NCBI RefSeq assembly: GCF_030409335.1
Contig: NZ_JAUFPN010000127.1
Span: 29,516 to 93,515 of the forward strand
Direction of reading: 5' to 3'
DNA: 64,000 nucleotides
From: Paeniroseomonas aquatica
Lineage (GTDB): Bacteria; Pseudomonadota; Alphaproteobacteria; Acetobacterales; Acetobacteraceae
Part shown: positions 29,854 through 38,703 of the stretch, one piece after another
Numbering within the stretch: position 1 is the first letter of the stretch
How the letters are laid out: every line of letters begins with the position of its first letter
Program-made: the position numbers and the translations under genes
The notes under the pieces: model-generated
Seen by the model: only the letters and a program-made list of their open reading frames with translations
Databases searched by the model: none
What the model was told of the DNA's origin: nothing

Positions 29854-31071
29854 TCAGCCGCCATCCTCCGCAGGCGTCTCGGGGGCCGAGGGCGTCGGGA
29901 AGCGGAAGGTCCACCGCGTTCCCGCCGTGACGTCGAGGCTGGTCGAGCCGTCGAGCTGCTGCATCAGCCGCCGCACCAGGCCGATCCCGTGCCGCTTGCT
30001 GCCGGCGACCTCGGTGAAGCCGGGGCCATCGTCGCTGATGGTCAGCACGGCGCCCGGCTGCGCCCCGGCGCGGCGCAGCTCGATGTCGATGAGGCCGGAG
30101 CCGTTGGGGAATGCATGCTCGTAGCTGTTGGATACCGTCTCCGCGACGATCATCCCTATGGCGGTGACGGTATCGAGATCGACCGGCAGCGTCACCGTCC
30201 GGCAGCTCAGCAGGATATCCTTCGAGAAGCTGTTCTGCAGGGTCGGGAGGTTCTTGCAGACGGCATTGATGTATTCGCCGAGGTCGATGCTGCGGCCCAG
30301 GCCGGTGCCCAGCAGCTGTTCGTAGACTTCCGCCAGGGTCATGACGCGGCGAATCATCGCCATGACGGAGACCTTCTGCGCCGGCCCGGCCACGGCCCGG
30401 AGATGGCTGTCCAGCATGCCGCTGATGAGCTGCAGGTTGTTCCGGACGCGGTGCTTCAGCTCCTCGGCCAGCATGTCCTTCTCGACCACGAGCGCCTCGG
30501 CACGGGCGAAGGCCACCCGCAGGGCCTGCACCCGCTGGCTCGTGGCCACCGCCTCGGCCAGGATATTGGCGAAGCCGGTGAGGAAGGCCACGTCGTGCTG
30601 GTCGTAGTCGTGCTGCACCGCACTATCGATCTCGAGCACGCCATAGGGCTCGCCGCTCAGGCCCTTGATGATGACGTCGATGGTCGAGATGATGCCATGC
30701 TGCGCATAGAAGGCCGGCAGCACGACGTCACCGCATTCGCGCTGGTCCTGCAGATCGTGCAGGATCACCGGCTGCTCGGTGATGAAGGCCCGGCCTTGCG
30801 GCGTCGAATGATCGGCGGCCGATACCACATGGCCGATGACGCCGTCCCGCCAGCCGTAGCCTGCCTCGATCAGCAGGTCGTTCTCCGCAGGACGATAGCG
30901 GCAGATTTTGCAGAAGGGGACGTCGAGGCCCTCGGCACAGGTCCGGGCCGCCTCGTTCAGGATCTTCAGCAGGACCGGTTCCCGGAAGGCGTAGCTGCCG
31001 AACCGGGCCAGGGCAGCCTGCTGCCGCAGCAGCCGCACGGTTTCCGTGGCGTTGTCCTGATGAGACAACAT
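29854..31071 (-). CDS. GAF-domain HWE/HisKA_2 sensor histidine kinase
   Basis: 405 residues. A GAF domain spans about 25-175 and contains Cys 54 and Cys 57 in PFCKIC, which could bind a metal or sense redox state. The phosphoacceptor is His 207 in EELKHRVRNN. The ATPase domain has ETVSNSYEHAF and ISDDGPGFTE. Cytoplasmic, no membrane segment. A single-domain response regulator is divergent at 31186, with 114 bases between, and is the obvious partner. GGAGG precedes the ATG. The signal is not known. Confidence 0.9.
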   Translation of the reverse strand: MLSHQDNATETVRLLRQQAALARFGSYAFREPVLLKILNEAARTCAEGLDVPFCKICRYRPAENDLLIEAGYGWRDGVIGHVVSAADHSTPQGRAFITEQPVILHDLQDQRECGDVVLPAFYAQHGIISTIDVIIKGLSGEPYGVLEIDSAVQHDYDQHDVAFLTGFANILAEAVATSQRVQALRVAFARAEALVVEKDMLAEELKHRVRNNLQLISGMLDSHLRAVAGPAQKVSVMAMIRRVMTLAEVYEQLLGTGLGRSIDLGEYINAVCKNLPTLQNSFSKDILLSCRTVTLPVDLDTVTAIGMIVAETVSNSYEHAFPNGSGLIDIELRRAGAQPGAVLTISDDGPGFTEVAGSKRHGIGLVRRLMQQLDGSTSLDVTAGTRWTFRFPTPSAPETPAEDGG

Positions 31072-31185
31072 GCACCCTCCGATTGAAAAATTTCTCTAGG
31101 AATGCACGCTGTGATAATAGTACTCATGTACCATACCGTACTCTTGGTTTGACGCAGCCAAATTTCGTAACGGAAGGATTGTCGC

Positions 31186-31596
31186 ATGCCCAAGGTCATG
31201 ATCGTCGAGGACGACTTCATGATCGCCGACAGCCTCGAGGAGACACTGATTGCCGCCGGCTACGAGGTCTGCGGCATCGCCAAGGGGGTCGGGGAGGCGA
31301 TCGCCCTGGGCAGGAGGCATCGCCCCGATCTGGCCGTCATCGACCTTCGCCTGTCGCAAGGCGGGTACGGCACGGAGGTGGCAGCCGCCCTTGGTCCCAC
31401 CGATGGGCTCGGCATTCTCTATGCCAGCGGCAATCCCGATCATCCCCTGCTGCAGCGGGCGATCGGCGAGGCCTGCATCAGCAAGCCCTATACGGCGACG
31501 GCGGTGGTGGCGGCCTTGCAGGTCGTCAGCGAGCGGATGGCGCGGCGATCGACCCTGACCGCCTTCCCCGACGGCTTCCGGCTGTTGCACGCCTGA
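31186..31596 (+). CDS. Single-domain response regulator
   Basis: 136 residues made up of one receiver domain. The acidic pocket (Glu 8, Asp 9, Asp 10), phosphoacceptor Asp 53, Ser 81 in YASGN and Lys 100 in SKPY are all in place. No output domain follows, so it acts by binding a partner or by passing phosphate on. GGAAGG precedes the ATG. Divergent from the GAF/HWE kinase; pairs of this kind are common in alphaproteobacteria. Confidence 0.9.
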   Translation: MPKVMIVEDDFMIADSLEETLIAAGYEVCGIAKGVGEAIALGRRHRPDLAVIDLRLSQGGYGTEVAAALGPTDGLGILYASGNPDHPLLQRAIGEACISKPYTATAVVAALQVVSERMARRSTLTAFPDGFRLLHA

Positions 31597-31756
31597 ACGC
31601 GGGTCCCAGCCGTCCCGGCGCCAGCGCCCGGATCATGGGGCCGGGCGGGCCACTCAGTTCTTGCGCCCTTCCGGCCGCGGCGCGAAGCTTCCGCCGCACA
31701 CGTCGGCGCAACGGTCCGCCCGCATGGTCCGGCTCCGACTTCGGAGGAAACACGCC

Positions 31757-32641
31757 ATGGACGGCATGACCAAGGTCGAATGCCCCTTCAACCGGACCGC
31801 CGAATCCCTCGGCAATTCGGTCGAGTTGCAGCACGTGAACCTGCGGATCCCCGACCCGCTGCTGGGCACCGCCTTCTACATCAGCGCCCTCGGCCTGACC
31901 CGGGACCCCTATCTGGTGACCGGCATCGAGAACATGTGGGCCAATGTCGGGGTCAGCCAATTCCACCTGCCGACCGGCCCGGCGCAGCGGCTGCGCGGCA
32001 TCACCGGGCTGGTGACCCCCGATCGCGAGTTGCTGCTGCACCAGCTGCAGACCGCCCGCCGCTGGCTGGGCAACACGCAGTACGGCTTCACCGAAGCCGC
32101 CGACCATGTGGACGTGACCTGCCCCTGGGGCAACCGCATCCGTGTCCATGCCCCGGATGCCGCGCGCTTCGGCCGCATCACCCTCGGCATGCCCTATGTC
32201 GCCTTCGACGTGGCGCCGGGCACCCTGCCGGGCATCGTCCGCTTCTATCAGCAGATCGTCGGCGCCCCGGCGGCGCTGCTGGCCGACGAGGCGCGGGTGA
32301 CGGTCGCCCCAGGCCAGCACCTGATCTTCCGCGAAACCGATGCGCCGCAGCCGGCCTACGACGGCCACCACATCCAGCTCGCCCTGGTCGATTTCGGCGG
32401 CGTCCACGCCAGGCTGGCGGCGCGCGGGCTGATCAGCCAGGAGGACAGCCAGCACCAGTACCGCTTCATCGACATCGTGGACCCCGAGGACGGCCGGCTG
32501 CTGTTCCAGGTGGAGCACGAGATCCGCAGCGTCACCCATCCGCTGTTCCGCCGGCCGCTGGTCAACCGCAACCCGGCGGTGAGCAACCAGCTCTATGCCC
32601 CGGGGCATGAATCCTACGCGCCGGCGATGGCGCCGGGTTGA
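31757..32641 (+). CDS. Two-domain VOC protein, extradiol-dioxygenase-like
   Basis: 294 residues from an ATG at 31757 with GGAGGA upstream. Two VOC halves are visible: QHVNLRIPDPLLGTAFYISALGL and MPYVAFDVAPGTLPGIVRFYQQIVGAP. The layout of two paired modules is that of ring-cleavage dioxygenases, but the metal ligands are not fully clear: His in the first strand and Glu in QVEHE are candidates. The region 31597-31756 before it contains no other gene. Confidence 0.72.
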   Translation: MDGMTKVECPFNRTAESLGNSVELQHVNLRIPDPLLGTAFYISALGLTRDPYLVTGIENMWANVGVSQFHLPTGPAQRLRGITGLVTPDRELLLHQLQTARRWLGNTQYGFTEAADHVDVTCPWGNRIRVHAPDAARFGRITLGMPYVAFDVAPGTLPGIVRFYQQIVGAPAALLADEARVTVAPGQHLIFRETDAPQPAYDGHHIQLALVDFGGVHARLAARGLISQEDSQHQYRFIDIVDPEDGRLLFQVEHEIRSVTHPLFRRPLVNRNPAVSNQLYAPGHESYAPAMAPG

Positions 32642-32647
32642 GGCGCC

Positions 32648-32911
32648 TTACTTCAGCTGGCTGTCCTTGCTGCCGCGGCGGTTGAAGCCGAAGGCGGCGG
32701 GGCGGCTGTCGCGGGCGGACTGGCATGCGATGCAGGTGCGGACGCCGGGGAGGGCGCGGCGGCGGGCCTCCGGGATATCCTCGCCGCACTCGATGCATTG
32801 CAGCGCGGCCTCGCCCTTCGGCATGCTGGCCCGCGCCCGCAGCACGGCATCCGTGACGGTGTCGTCGATCTGGTCCTGCACCGCCCCATCCGGGGCCCAG
32901 CCGCTCGCCAT
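32648..32911 (-). CDS. DksA/TraR-type C4 zinc-finger protein, YbiI-like
   Basis: 87 residues from an ATG at 32911, chosen because GGGAGAGG lies upstream and MASGWA matches the start of E. coli YbiI. The zinc finger CIECGEDIPEARRRALPGVR followed by CIAC and the end NRRGSKDSQLK match YbiI closely. It lacks the long coiled coil of DksA, and so is unlikely to act in the RNA polymerase secondary channel in the DksA way. Function of this small group is not settled. Confidence 0.85.
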   Translation of the reverse strand: MASGWAPDGAVQDQIDDTVTDAVLRARASMPKGEAALQCIECGEDIPEARRRALPGVRTCIACQSARDSRPAAFGFNRRGSKDSQLK

Positions 32912-32964
32912 GCTCGCCTCTCCCATATCCGGCCGGTGGATATGGGGAGGCGCGCGTCCCGCTG

Positions 32965-33873
32965 CTAGCGCCTGGTCAGCCAGCGCTTGGCGATGCGGCA
33001 GGCCACCGTATAGGCGGGGTTGAAGACATTGCCGACGTCGTAGCGCACCACCTGGCCCATCAGGTGGCTCGCCGCCCGCGCATCGAGGCCGTAGTCCTCG
33101 CCCAGCCAGCGCGACATCTCGGTGGTCGCATGCTGCAGCGCCTGGTCCAGCGGGCGGGCATTGCCGACGCAGAAGATGTCCTCGGCCGTCTCGCCGCGCG
33201 GCCAGGCGATGCTGCGCTTGAGGACCTGGAAGGTGACCTGCATCTCGAAGGAGGTCTCGATGCCGGTGCCGGTGATCTCGCCGTCGCCCTGGCAGGCGTG
33301 CCCGTCGCCCAGGTAGAACAGCGCCCCCGGGACCGAGACCGGGAACCAGGCCGTCGTCCCCGGGGCAAACAGCCGGTAGTCCATGTTGCCGCCGTTCTGC
33401 GCGCTGGTCGCGGTGGAGAAGGCCTGGCCGCCCGCGGGCGCCACGCCGAAGCAGCCGATCATCGGCGCGATCTCCGGGGCGAAATCCTCGAGGCCCGGCG
33501 ACGGCTCCTGCAGCTTCACCGTGCCGGCGTTGCGGTTGATGTCCCAGACCACGCGCTGCACCGGCGGCCGGTCGATGATCGCCGCCGGGTCCAGCACCGT
33601 CAGGGCGAGGGGGGAGTAGGTCCAGCCGGTGGCGCGGCTCGGCGTCAACCGGTCGATCCGCACGGCCAGCGTGTCGCCCGGCTCGGCGCCCTCGATGAAG
33701 AAGGGCCCGGTCATCGGGTTCGGCCGGGGGGCGACGGCGACCTCATGGGCGTCGAGGCCGGAGGCGTCGATGGTATCGGTGATCAGCGTATCGCCATCGG
33801 CGAGGCGGAAGCAGGGCTCCGCCGTCCCGATGGCATTGTGGTAGCGGGTCGGCGTGAAGCGATGCGTGGCCAT
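32965..33873 (-). CDS. Acetamidase/formamidase family protein
   Basis: 302 residues covering the FmdA/AmdA domain: EVAVAPRPNPMTGPFFIEGAEPGDTL near the start, GCFGVAPAGG, NGGNMDYR and LGDGHACQGDGEITGTGIE. The family hydrolyses short amides to ammonia and an acid. No amide transporter or nitrogen-control gene is adjacent, so the substrate is open. It is divergent from the class II aldolase gene at 34016. Confidence 0.87.
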   Translation of the reverse strand: MATHRFTPTRYHNAIGTAEPCFRLADGDTLITDTIDASGLDAHEVAVAPRPNPMTGPFFIEGAEPGDTLAVRIDRLTPSRATGWTYSPLALTVLDPAAIIDRPPVQRVVWDINRNAGTVKLQEPSPGLEDFAPEIAPMIGCFGVAPAGGQAFSTATSAQNGGNMDYRLFAPGTTAWFPVSVPGALFYLGDGHACQGDGEITGTGIETSFEMQVTFQVLKRSIAWPRGETAEDIFCVGNARPLDQALQHATTEMSRWLGEDYGLDARAASHLMGQVVRYDVGNVFNPAYTVACRIAKRWLTRR

Positions 33874-33935
33874 GATGTCCCCCGATGCTGCGTCGCATCA
33901 TCCCAGAGCAAAACCGACAGAAAGAGAAGGGGGCC

Positions 33936-33956
33936 CTGGGGGAATACCTTTCCCAG
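33936..33956. repeat. Imperfect hairpin of the dispersed TACC-loop family
   Basis: CTGGGGGAA and TTTCCCAG form an imperfect stem around TACC and are followed by CCTTGCC, the same flank seen after the hairpin at 16880. It lies between divergent genes (acetamidase and aldolase), so a terminator role is not expected. Confidence 0.45.
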
Positions 33957-34015
33957 CCTTGCCTGCCCGCGTCGGACCCGCCACCTTGCGCCCCGCAGCA
34001 GGAGAAGACCGCCCG

Positions 34016-34804
34016 ATGGCCCATGTCCTGGGGACCCCCACCGCCCCCGCCATCCTCCGCAACTCGGACCTCGACGCCGAGGCCGTGCAGCAGGCGCGGA
34101 TCGACCTCGCGGCCTGCTTCCGCATGGCGGCGAAGCTCGGCCTGCACGAGGGCATCTGCAACCACCTGAGCTTCGTGGTGCCGGGGCGGGACGATCTGTT
34201 CCTGGTGAACCCCTATGGCTGGGGCTTCCACGAGATCACCGCCTCCCGCCTGCTGGTCTGCGACTTCCACGGCAATGTCGTGGCCGGCGAGGGCGTGCCG
34301 GAGGCGACCGCCTTCTTCATCCATGCGCGCGTGCACAAGAACGTCCCGCGCGCCCGCGCCGCCTTCCACACCCATATGCCGAATGCGACGGCGCTCGCCA
34401 TGCTCGAGGGCCCGCCGCTGGTATGGGCCGGGCAGACCGCGCTGAAATTCTACGGCCGCACCATGGTGGACGAGCAATACGCCGGCCTGGCGCTGGACGA
34501 GGCGGAGGGTGACCGGATCGCCGCCAGCATCGGCGATGCCGACATCGTCTTCATGAAGAACCACGGCATCATGGTGGTCGGCGGCAGCATCGCCGAGGCC
34601 TGGGACGACCTCTACTACCTCGAGCGCGCCTGCGAGGCGCAGCGGCTCGCCATGTCCACCGGCCGCAAGCTGATGCCGGTGCCGCCGGAGATGGCGCGGC
34701 GGACCTACGAGCAGATGCGCATCGGCGACCGCGAGAGCGCCCGGCTGCACCTCGAAAGCGTCAAGCGGACCCTGGCCGCCGAGGCGCCGGATTTTGCCAC
34801 CTAG
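34016..34804 (+). CDS. Class II aldolase/adducin family protein
   Basis: 262 residues from an ATG at 34016 behind CAGGAGAAG. The family zinc site is visible as HARVHKN-x-RAAFHTHMPN (His pair in HTHMP) and later KNHGIMVVGGSIAEAWDDLYYLERACEAQ. Members include fuculose-phosphate aldolase and decarboxylating relatives; the substrate cannot be chosen. Stand-alone, followed by the RlpA-like gene 87 bases on. Confidence 0.87.
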   Translation: MAHVLGTPTAPAILRNSDLDAEAVQQARIDLAACFRMAAKLGLHEGICNHLSFVVPGRDDLFLVNPYGWGFHEITASRLLVCDFHGNVVAGEGVPEATAFFIHARVHKNVPRARAAFHTHMPNATALAMLEGPPLVWAGQTALKFYGRTMVDEQYAGLALDEAEGDRIAASIGDADIVFMKNHGIMVVGGSIAEAWDDLYYLERACEAQRLAMSTGRKLMPVPPEMARRTYEQMRIGDRESARLHLESVKRTLAAEAPDFAT

Positions 34805-34891
34805 CCTGACCAACTCGTGACCGCCGGGGCCGCGCCCTGCGCCGCGTCCCGGGCTACACCCCGGGCCCGGCCGGACCGACCAGGAGTGAGC

Positions 34892-35302
34892 ATGCAGCGC
34901 AGGAATTTCGCGGCCTTCGGGCTTCTGGCGCTGCTTGCTCCCGGCCTGGCCGAGGCCCGCCCGGCCCCGCTGCGGCCGGCGCGGACCCGGCGCGGCATCG
35001 CGGTCTGGTACGGCGGGGACCGGCACGGCCAGACCATGGCCAATGGCCGGCCCTTCGACCAGCGGGCCATGACCGGGGCCAGCGTGCATTTCCCGCTCGG
35101 CGCCCGGGTCCGGGTGACCGACCTCGAGACCCGCCGCAGCGTGACGGTGACCATCACCGACTTCACCATCCCCCGCAGCAAGGTGCTGATCGACCTGTCC
35201 CATGGCGCCGGCCGGGCGCTCGGCATCGAGACCCGGGGCAAGGCGCGGGTCGAGGTGAAGCAGATCGGCTTCGATGCGAACCAAGCCCGGCGCCGCTCCT
35301 GA
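34892..35302 (+). CDS. RlpA-like double-psi beta-barrel protein
   Basis: 136 residues from an ATG at 34892 behind CAGGAG. A signal peptide (RRNFAAFGLLALLAPGLAEA) is followed by the RlpA barrel: IAVWYGGDRHGQTMANGRPFD, PLGARVRVTDLETRRSVTV and the final DLSHGAGRALGI. RlpA proteins act on denuded peptidoglycan strands. No SPOR domain and no lipobox cysteine are seen, so it is a minimal soluble periplasmic form. Whether it is catalytic is uncertain. Confidence 0.85.
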   Translation: MQRRNFAAFGLLALLAPGLAEARPAPLRPARTRRGIAVWYGGDRHGQTMANGRPFDQRAMTGASVHFPLGARVRVTDLETRRSVTVTITDFTIPRSKVLIDLSHGAGRALGIETRGKARVEVKQIGFDANQARRRS

Positions 35303-35397
35303 GCGGCCGCGGCCGACGGGTTCACGCGCTCGTCACGCTACGGCCCGATTCCGCCGGCATCGCGCCACATTGCGGCTACGATCGGGGGCTTAGTTGA

Positions 35398-35425
35398 GGT
35401 CACGGACCCAAGGAGGGTCCTGACC
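35398..35425 (+). promoter_or_regulatory. Hairpin enclosing the ribosome binding site of the gene at 35426
   Basis: GGTCA, a bulged C, and GGACCC pair with GGGTCC and TGACC, giving 11 base pairs around the five-base loop AAGGA. The loop plus the next two bases form the Shine-Dalgarno AAGGAGG, and the stem ends directly at the ATG. In RNA this would limit ribosome access, as in translational thermometers or protein-controlled leaders. Confidence 0.6.
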
Positions 35426-35803
35426 ATGAAGCTCCGTATCGCTGTCGCCGTGGCGCTGGTTGCCGCGGGCCTCTCCGCCCCCGCCGCCCAGGCGCAGGGC
35501 TGGCATCGCGGCCATGGCGGCGGCTATGGCTACGGCGGCCCGCCACCGCGCCGCCACGGCGGGGCCGGCGCGGTCGCCGGGATCGTCGGCGGGCTGGCAC
35601 TCGGTGCCCTGGCGCTCGGCGCGGCCAATGCCTATGCCGCCCCGCCGCCGCCGCCCGTCTATTACGCGCCGCCGCCGCCGCCGGTGTACTACGCCCCGCC
35701 GCCGCCCCGCTACTATGAGGCGCCGCAGGCCTATTATGCCCCGCCGCCGCGCTACTACGCCCCGCCGCCGGTGGCCTACCGCCCCTATGGCTACGGCTGG
35801 TAG
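35426..35803 (+). CDS. Secreted Gly/Pro/Tyr-rich protein
   Basis: 125 residues. A signal peptide (MKLRIAVAVALVAAGLSAPA-AQA) is followed by a Gly/His/Tyr segment, a hydrophobic glycine-zipper-like stretch (AVAGIVGGLALGALALGAA) and a tail of repeated Y-Y-A-P-P-P units ending in GYGW. Short proteins of this make-up are widespread in alphaproteobacteria and are thought to be envelope-associated; the role is not known. Its start codon is immediately preceded by a strong hairpin at 35398-35425 that contains the ribosome binding site. Confidence 0.75.
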   Translation: MKLRIAVAVALVAAGLSAPAAQAQGWHRGHGGGYGYGGPPPRRHGGAGAVAGIVGGLALGALALGAANAYAAPPPPPVYYAPPPPPVYYAPPPPRYYEAPQAYYAPPPRYYAPPPVAYRPYGYGW

Positions 35804-35818
35804 CGCCAGGGGGGCACG

Positions 35819-36673
35819 CTAGGCCCCCTGGTCCAGGCCGCGCCGCAGGGCGCGGCCTTCCTCGCTGGCGGCATCGATCAGCCCCTCCCGCAGGAAGAGG
35901 TCGATGAGCACGAGGTTCACGTTGAACTTCACCGCATCGGTGTCCCGCACTGCCTCCAGCAGCCGTCGTGCCGGCCAGAGCTCGAAGCGCTCCACCTCGC
36001 CGTCGTTCGGGATGGGGGTGAAATCCTCCGGCAGCTCCAGGTCGAAGGCGTGCAGGATGTCCCGCCGCATGCCCTGGTTGTCCCGCATGACGTAGGAGAG
36101 CCGGGCGGTCCGCTTGGCCTTGATCGCCAGCCCGGCGGGGATGGAGGCCTCCTCGGCCGCTTCCTTGACCAGGCATTCCTCCGGGCCCAGCCCGGCCGGC
36201 ATGCCGCCGGCGACCAGGTGGTCGAGCTGGCCCGGCGCCACCGCCTTGCTGCGGGAGCGCACCGCGACCCAGACGTGCAGCCCCTCCGGCCGCCGCACCA
36301 GGCCGTTCAGGTGGACCCCCTGGGCCATCACCCCAAAGGCGGGGATGGCGCCGCGGTCCAGCATGGCCAGCACCGGCCCGTCCGGCGCCGCCCGGACGTC
36401 GAAGGGCTCTCCCCGCAGGGTGAAGAAGCCGCGGCGGGCCAGGGACTGCGCCGTGGTCGCCAGCGCCTCCGCCCGGGTGCCGGGACTGCGGAGGCGGCCG
36501 GCCAGCGCCACGCCCTCGGCGTCGAAATGGAACTCCCGCGGGAAGAAGGTCAGCGCCCGCGCGAGCTCCGGGCCGAGCCAGCCGACCTGCGCCGCGCCGA
36601 TCCGGAAGGGGATGAATCCGGCCGGGGAGGGGAGGTTGTTGCAGGCGTCGATATGGCGCTGGAAGGGGCTCAT
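35819..36673 (-). CDS. DUF4743/Nudix-domain protein
   Basis: 284 residues from an ATG at 36673 (MSPFQRHIDACNN). An N-terminal DUF4743-like part (about 1-120, GFIPFRIGAAQVGWL) precedes a Nudix domain whose box GGMPAGLGPEECLVKEAAEE has Lys where most have Arg. This arrangement is known from eukaryotic thiamine-pyrophosphokinase-like Nudix proteins, which act on oxidised thiamine diphosphate forms. Activity here is inferred from that resemblance only. Divergent from the ABC exporter. Confidence 0.85.
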   Translation of the reverse strand: MSPFQRHIDACNNLPSPAGFIPFRIGAAQVGWLGPELARALTFFPREFHFDAEGVALAGRLRSPGTRAEALATTAQSLARRGFFTLRGEPFDVRAAPDGPVLAMLDRGAIPAFGVMAQGVHLNGLVRRPEGLHVWVAVRSRSKAVAPGQLDHLVAGGMPAGLGPEECLVKEAAEEASIPAGLAIKAKRTARLSYVMRDNQGMRRDILHAFDLELPEDFTPIPNDGEVERFELWPARRLLEAVRDTDAVKFNVNLVLIDLFLREGLIDAASEEGRALRRGLDQGA

Positions 36674-36765
36674 GCCCCCGCTTCTAGCCCCGGCGGCCCG
36701 GCCGGGACCAGATGGGGGCCACATGGCCGGTTTGTCCGCCGGGCGTTCCGGCCTATGTGCGGGGC

Positions 36766-38643
36766 ATGAGCCAGTCTTCATCCAAAGCCGCCGCGCCGCC
36801 GGAACGATCCCATTGGCAGACCCTGCTGACCCTCGCCCCCTGGCTCTGGCCCAAGGGGGAGACCGGGCTGCGGGCGCGGGTGGTGGCCGCGCTGGTGCTG
36901 CTGGTGGTGGCCAAGGGCGCCAACGTGCTGGTGCCGCTGGCCTATGCCAAGGCGGTGGACGCGCTCGGGCCGGCCGCCGGCGGCATCGCCACCGTCCCGG
37001 TCGCGCTGGTGGTCGGCTACGGGCTGCTGCGGGCGGCCAGCTCGGTCTTCGCCGAGCTGCGCGACGCGATCTTCACCAAGGTGCAGGCCCGCGCCACCCG
37101 GCGGATCGCGCTGCAGGTCTTCCAGCACATGCACGCGCTGTCGATGCGCTTCCACATGGACCGGCAGACCGGCGGGCTCTCCCGCGTCATCGAGCGCGGC
37201 ACGCGCGGCATCACCTTCGTGCTCGACTTCATGCTGTTCAACATCATCCCGACCCTGCTCGAGATTCTGCTGGTCGCGGTCATCCTCTGGGGGATGTTCG
37301 ACATCCGCTACGCCGCGGTCACCCTCGGCACCATCGCGGTCTACATCGCCTTCACCCTGATGTTCACCGACTGGCGGCTGCGCTTCCGGCGGGAGATGAA
37401 CGCGACCGACCAGGAGGCCAATACCAAGGCCATCGACAGCCTGCTGAACTACGAGACGGTGAAGTACTTCAACAACGAGCCGCATGAGGAGCGTCGCTAC
37501 GACGCCTCGCTCGCCCGCTACGAGCAGGCCTATATCCGCTCCGAGATCAGCCTCAACGGGCTGAACGGCGGCCAGGCGGTGATCATCGCCGGCGGGCTGA
37601 CCGCGGTCATGCTGATGGCCGCGCATGGCGTGGCCTCGGGTGCCATGTCGGTCGGCGACTTCGTGCTGGTGAACACCTACCTCATCCAGCTCTACCTGCC
37701 GCTGAACTTCCTCGGCTTCGTCTACCGCGAGATGAAGCAGGGGCTGACCGACATGGAGGCGATGTTCCGCCTCATGCGCGAGGAGCGCGAGGTCGCCGAC
37801 CTGCCCGGCGCGCCGCCGCTGGCCGCCGGCCCCGGTGCCCTGGTCTTCGAGGATGTGCATTTCGGCTACCGGCCGGACCGCGAGATCCTGAAGGGCGTGT
37901 CGCTGACCGTGCCGCCGGGCAAGACCCTGGCCATCGTCGGGCCCACCGGGGCGGGCAAGTCCACCATCTCGCGCCTGCTGTTCCGCTTCTACGACGCGAC
38001 CGGCGGCCGCATCCTGGTCGATGGCCAGCCGATCGAGGGCGTGACGCAGGCCTCGCTGCGCGCCGCGATCGGCGTGGTGCCGCAGGACACCGTGCTGTTC
38101 AACGACACCATCCGGTACAACATCGCCTATGGCCGCCCCGGCGCCTCCGAGGAGGAGATCGTGCAGGCGGCCAAGCTGGCCCAGGTGCACGACTTCGTCG
38201 AGCGGCTGCCGGAGGGCTACCGCACCATGGTCGGTGAGCGCGGCCTCAAGCTCTCGGGCGGCGAGAAGCAGCGCGTCGCCATCGCCCGGACCATCCTGAA
38301 GGACCCGCGCATCCTGGTGCTGGACGAGGCGACGAGCGCGCTCGACACCCGCACCGAGCAGGACATCCAGGCGGCGCTGCGGCAGATCTCGGCCAACCGC
38401 ACCACGCTGGTCATCGCCCACCGGCTCTCCACCGTGGTCGAGGCCGACGAAATCATCGTGCTGCAGGACGGCCGCATCGTCGAGCGCGGCAGCCATGCGG
38501 CGCTGACCGCGGCGGACGGGCTCTATGCCGCGATGTGGCGGCGGCAGTCCGAGGCGGTGGCGATGGCCGAGGCGGCGGCGGCGGCGCAGCGCGCGGCCGA
38601 CCTCGACCAGCCGCGGGTGCGGCTCGGCGAGGCGATCCCCTGA
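36766..38643 (+). CDS. Atm1-type ABC exporter (fused permease and ATPase)
   Basis: 625 residues from an ATG at 36766. Six membrane segments lie in about 40-310, followed by the ATPase with Walker A GPTGAGKST (392-400), signature LSGGEKQRVAIARTILKDPR, Walker B ILVLDEATSALD and H-loop AHRLS. The stretch DSLLNYETVKYFNNE before the last membrane pair is the hallmark of Atm1/ABCB7 proteins, which export glutathione-linked sulfur compounds or metal-glutathione conjugates and support iron-sulfur assembly or metal tolerance. Confidence 0.92.
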   Translation: MSQSSSKAAAPPERSHWQTLLTLAPWLWPKGETGLRARVVAALVLLVVAKGANVLVPLAYAKAVDALGPAAGGIATVPVALVVGYGLLRAASSVFAELRDAIFTKVQARATRRIALQVFQHMHALSMRFHMDRQTGGLSRVIERGTRGITFVLDFMLFNIIPTLLEILLVAVILWGMFDIRYAAVTLGTIAVYIAFTLMFTDWRLRFRREMNATDQEANTKAIDSLLNYETVKYFNNEPHEERRYDASLARYEQAYIRSEISLNGLNGGQAVIIAGGLTAVMLMAAHGVASGAMSVGDFVLVNTYLIQLYLPLNFLGFVYREMKQGLTDMEAMFRLMREEREVADLPGAPPLAAGPGALVFEDVHFGYRPDREILKGVSLTVPPGKTLAIVGPTGAGKSTISRLLFRFYDATGGRILVDGQPIEGVTQASLRAAIGVVPQDTVLFNDTIRYNIAYGRPGASEEEIVQAAKLAQVHDFVERLPEGYRTMVGERGLKLSGGEKQRVAIARTILKDPRILVLDEATSALDTRTEQDIQAALRQISANRTTLVIAHRLSTVVEADEIIVLQDGRIVERGSHAALTAADGLYAAMWRRQSEAVAMAEAAAAAQRAADLDQPRVRLGEAIP

Positions 38644-38703
38644 ACGGGGGTTTGCGCGGCGGCGCCGGGCGCCTATGTGCCAGGGCTGACAGGAGGACGC
38701 CTA

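Noticed and set aside
35640..35800. Minisatellite or CRISPR-like repeat in the CCGCCGCCG stretch
   Set aside because: It is the coding sequence for Pro/Tyr-rich repeats of a secreted protein, with no spacer pattern.
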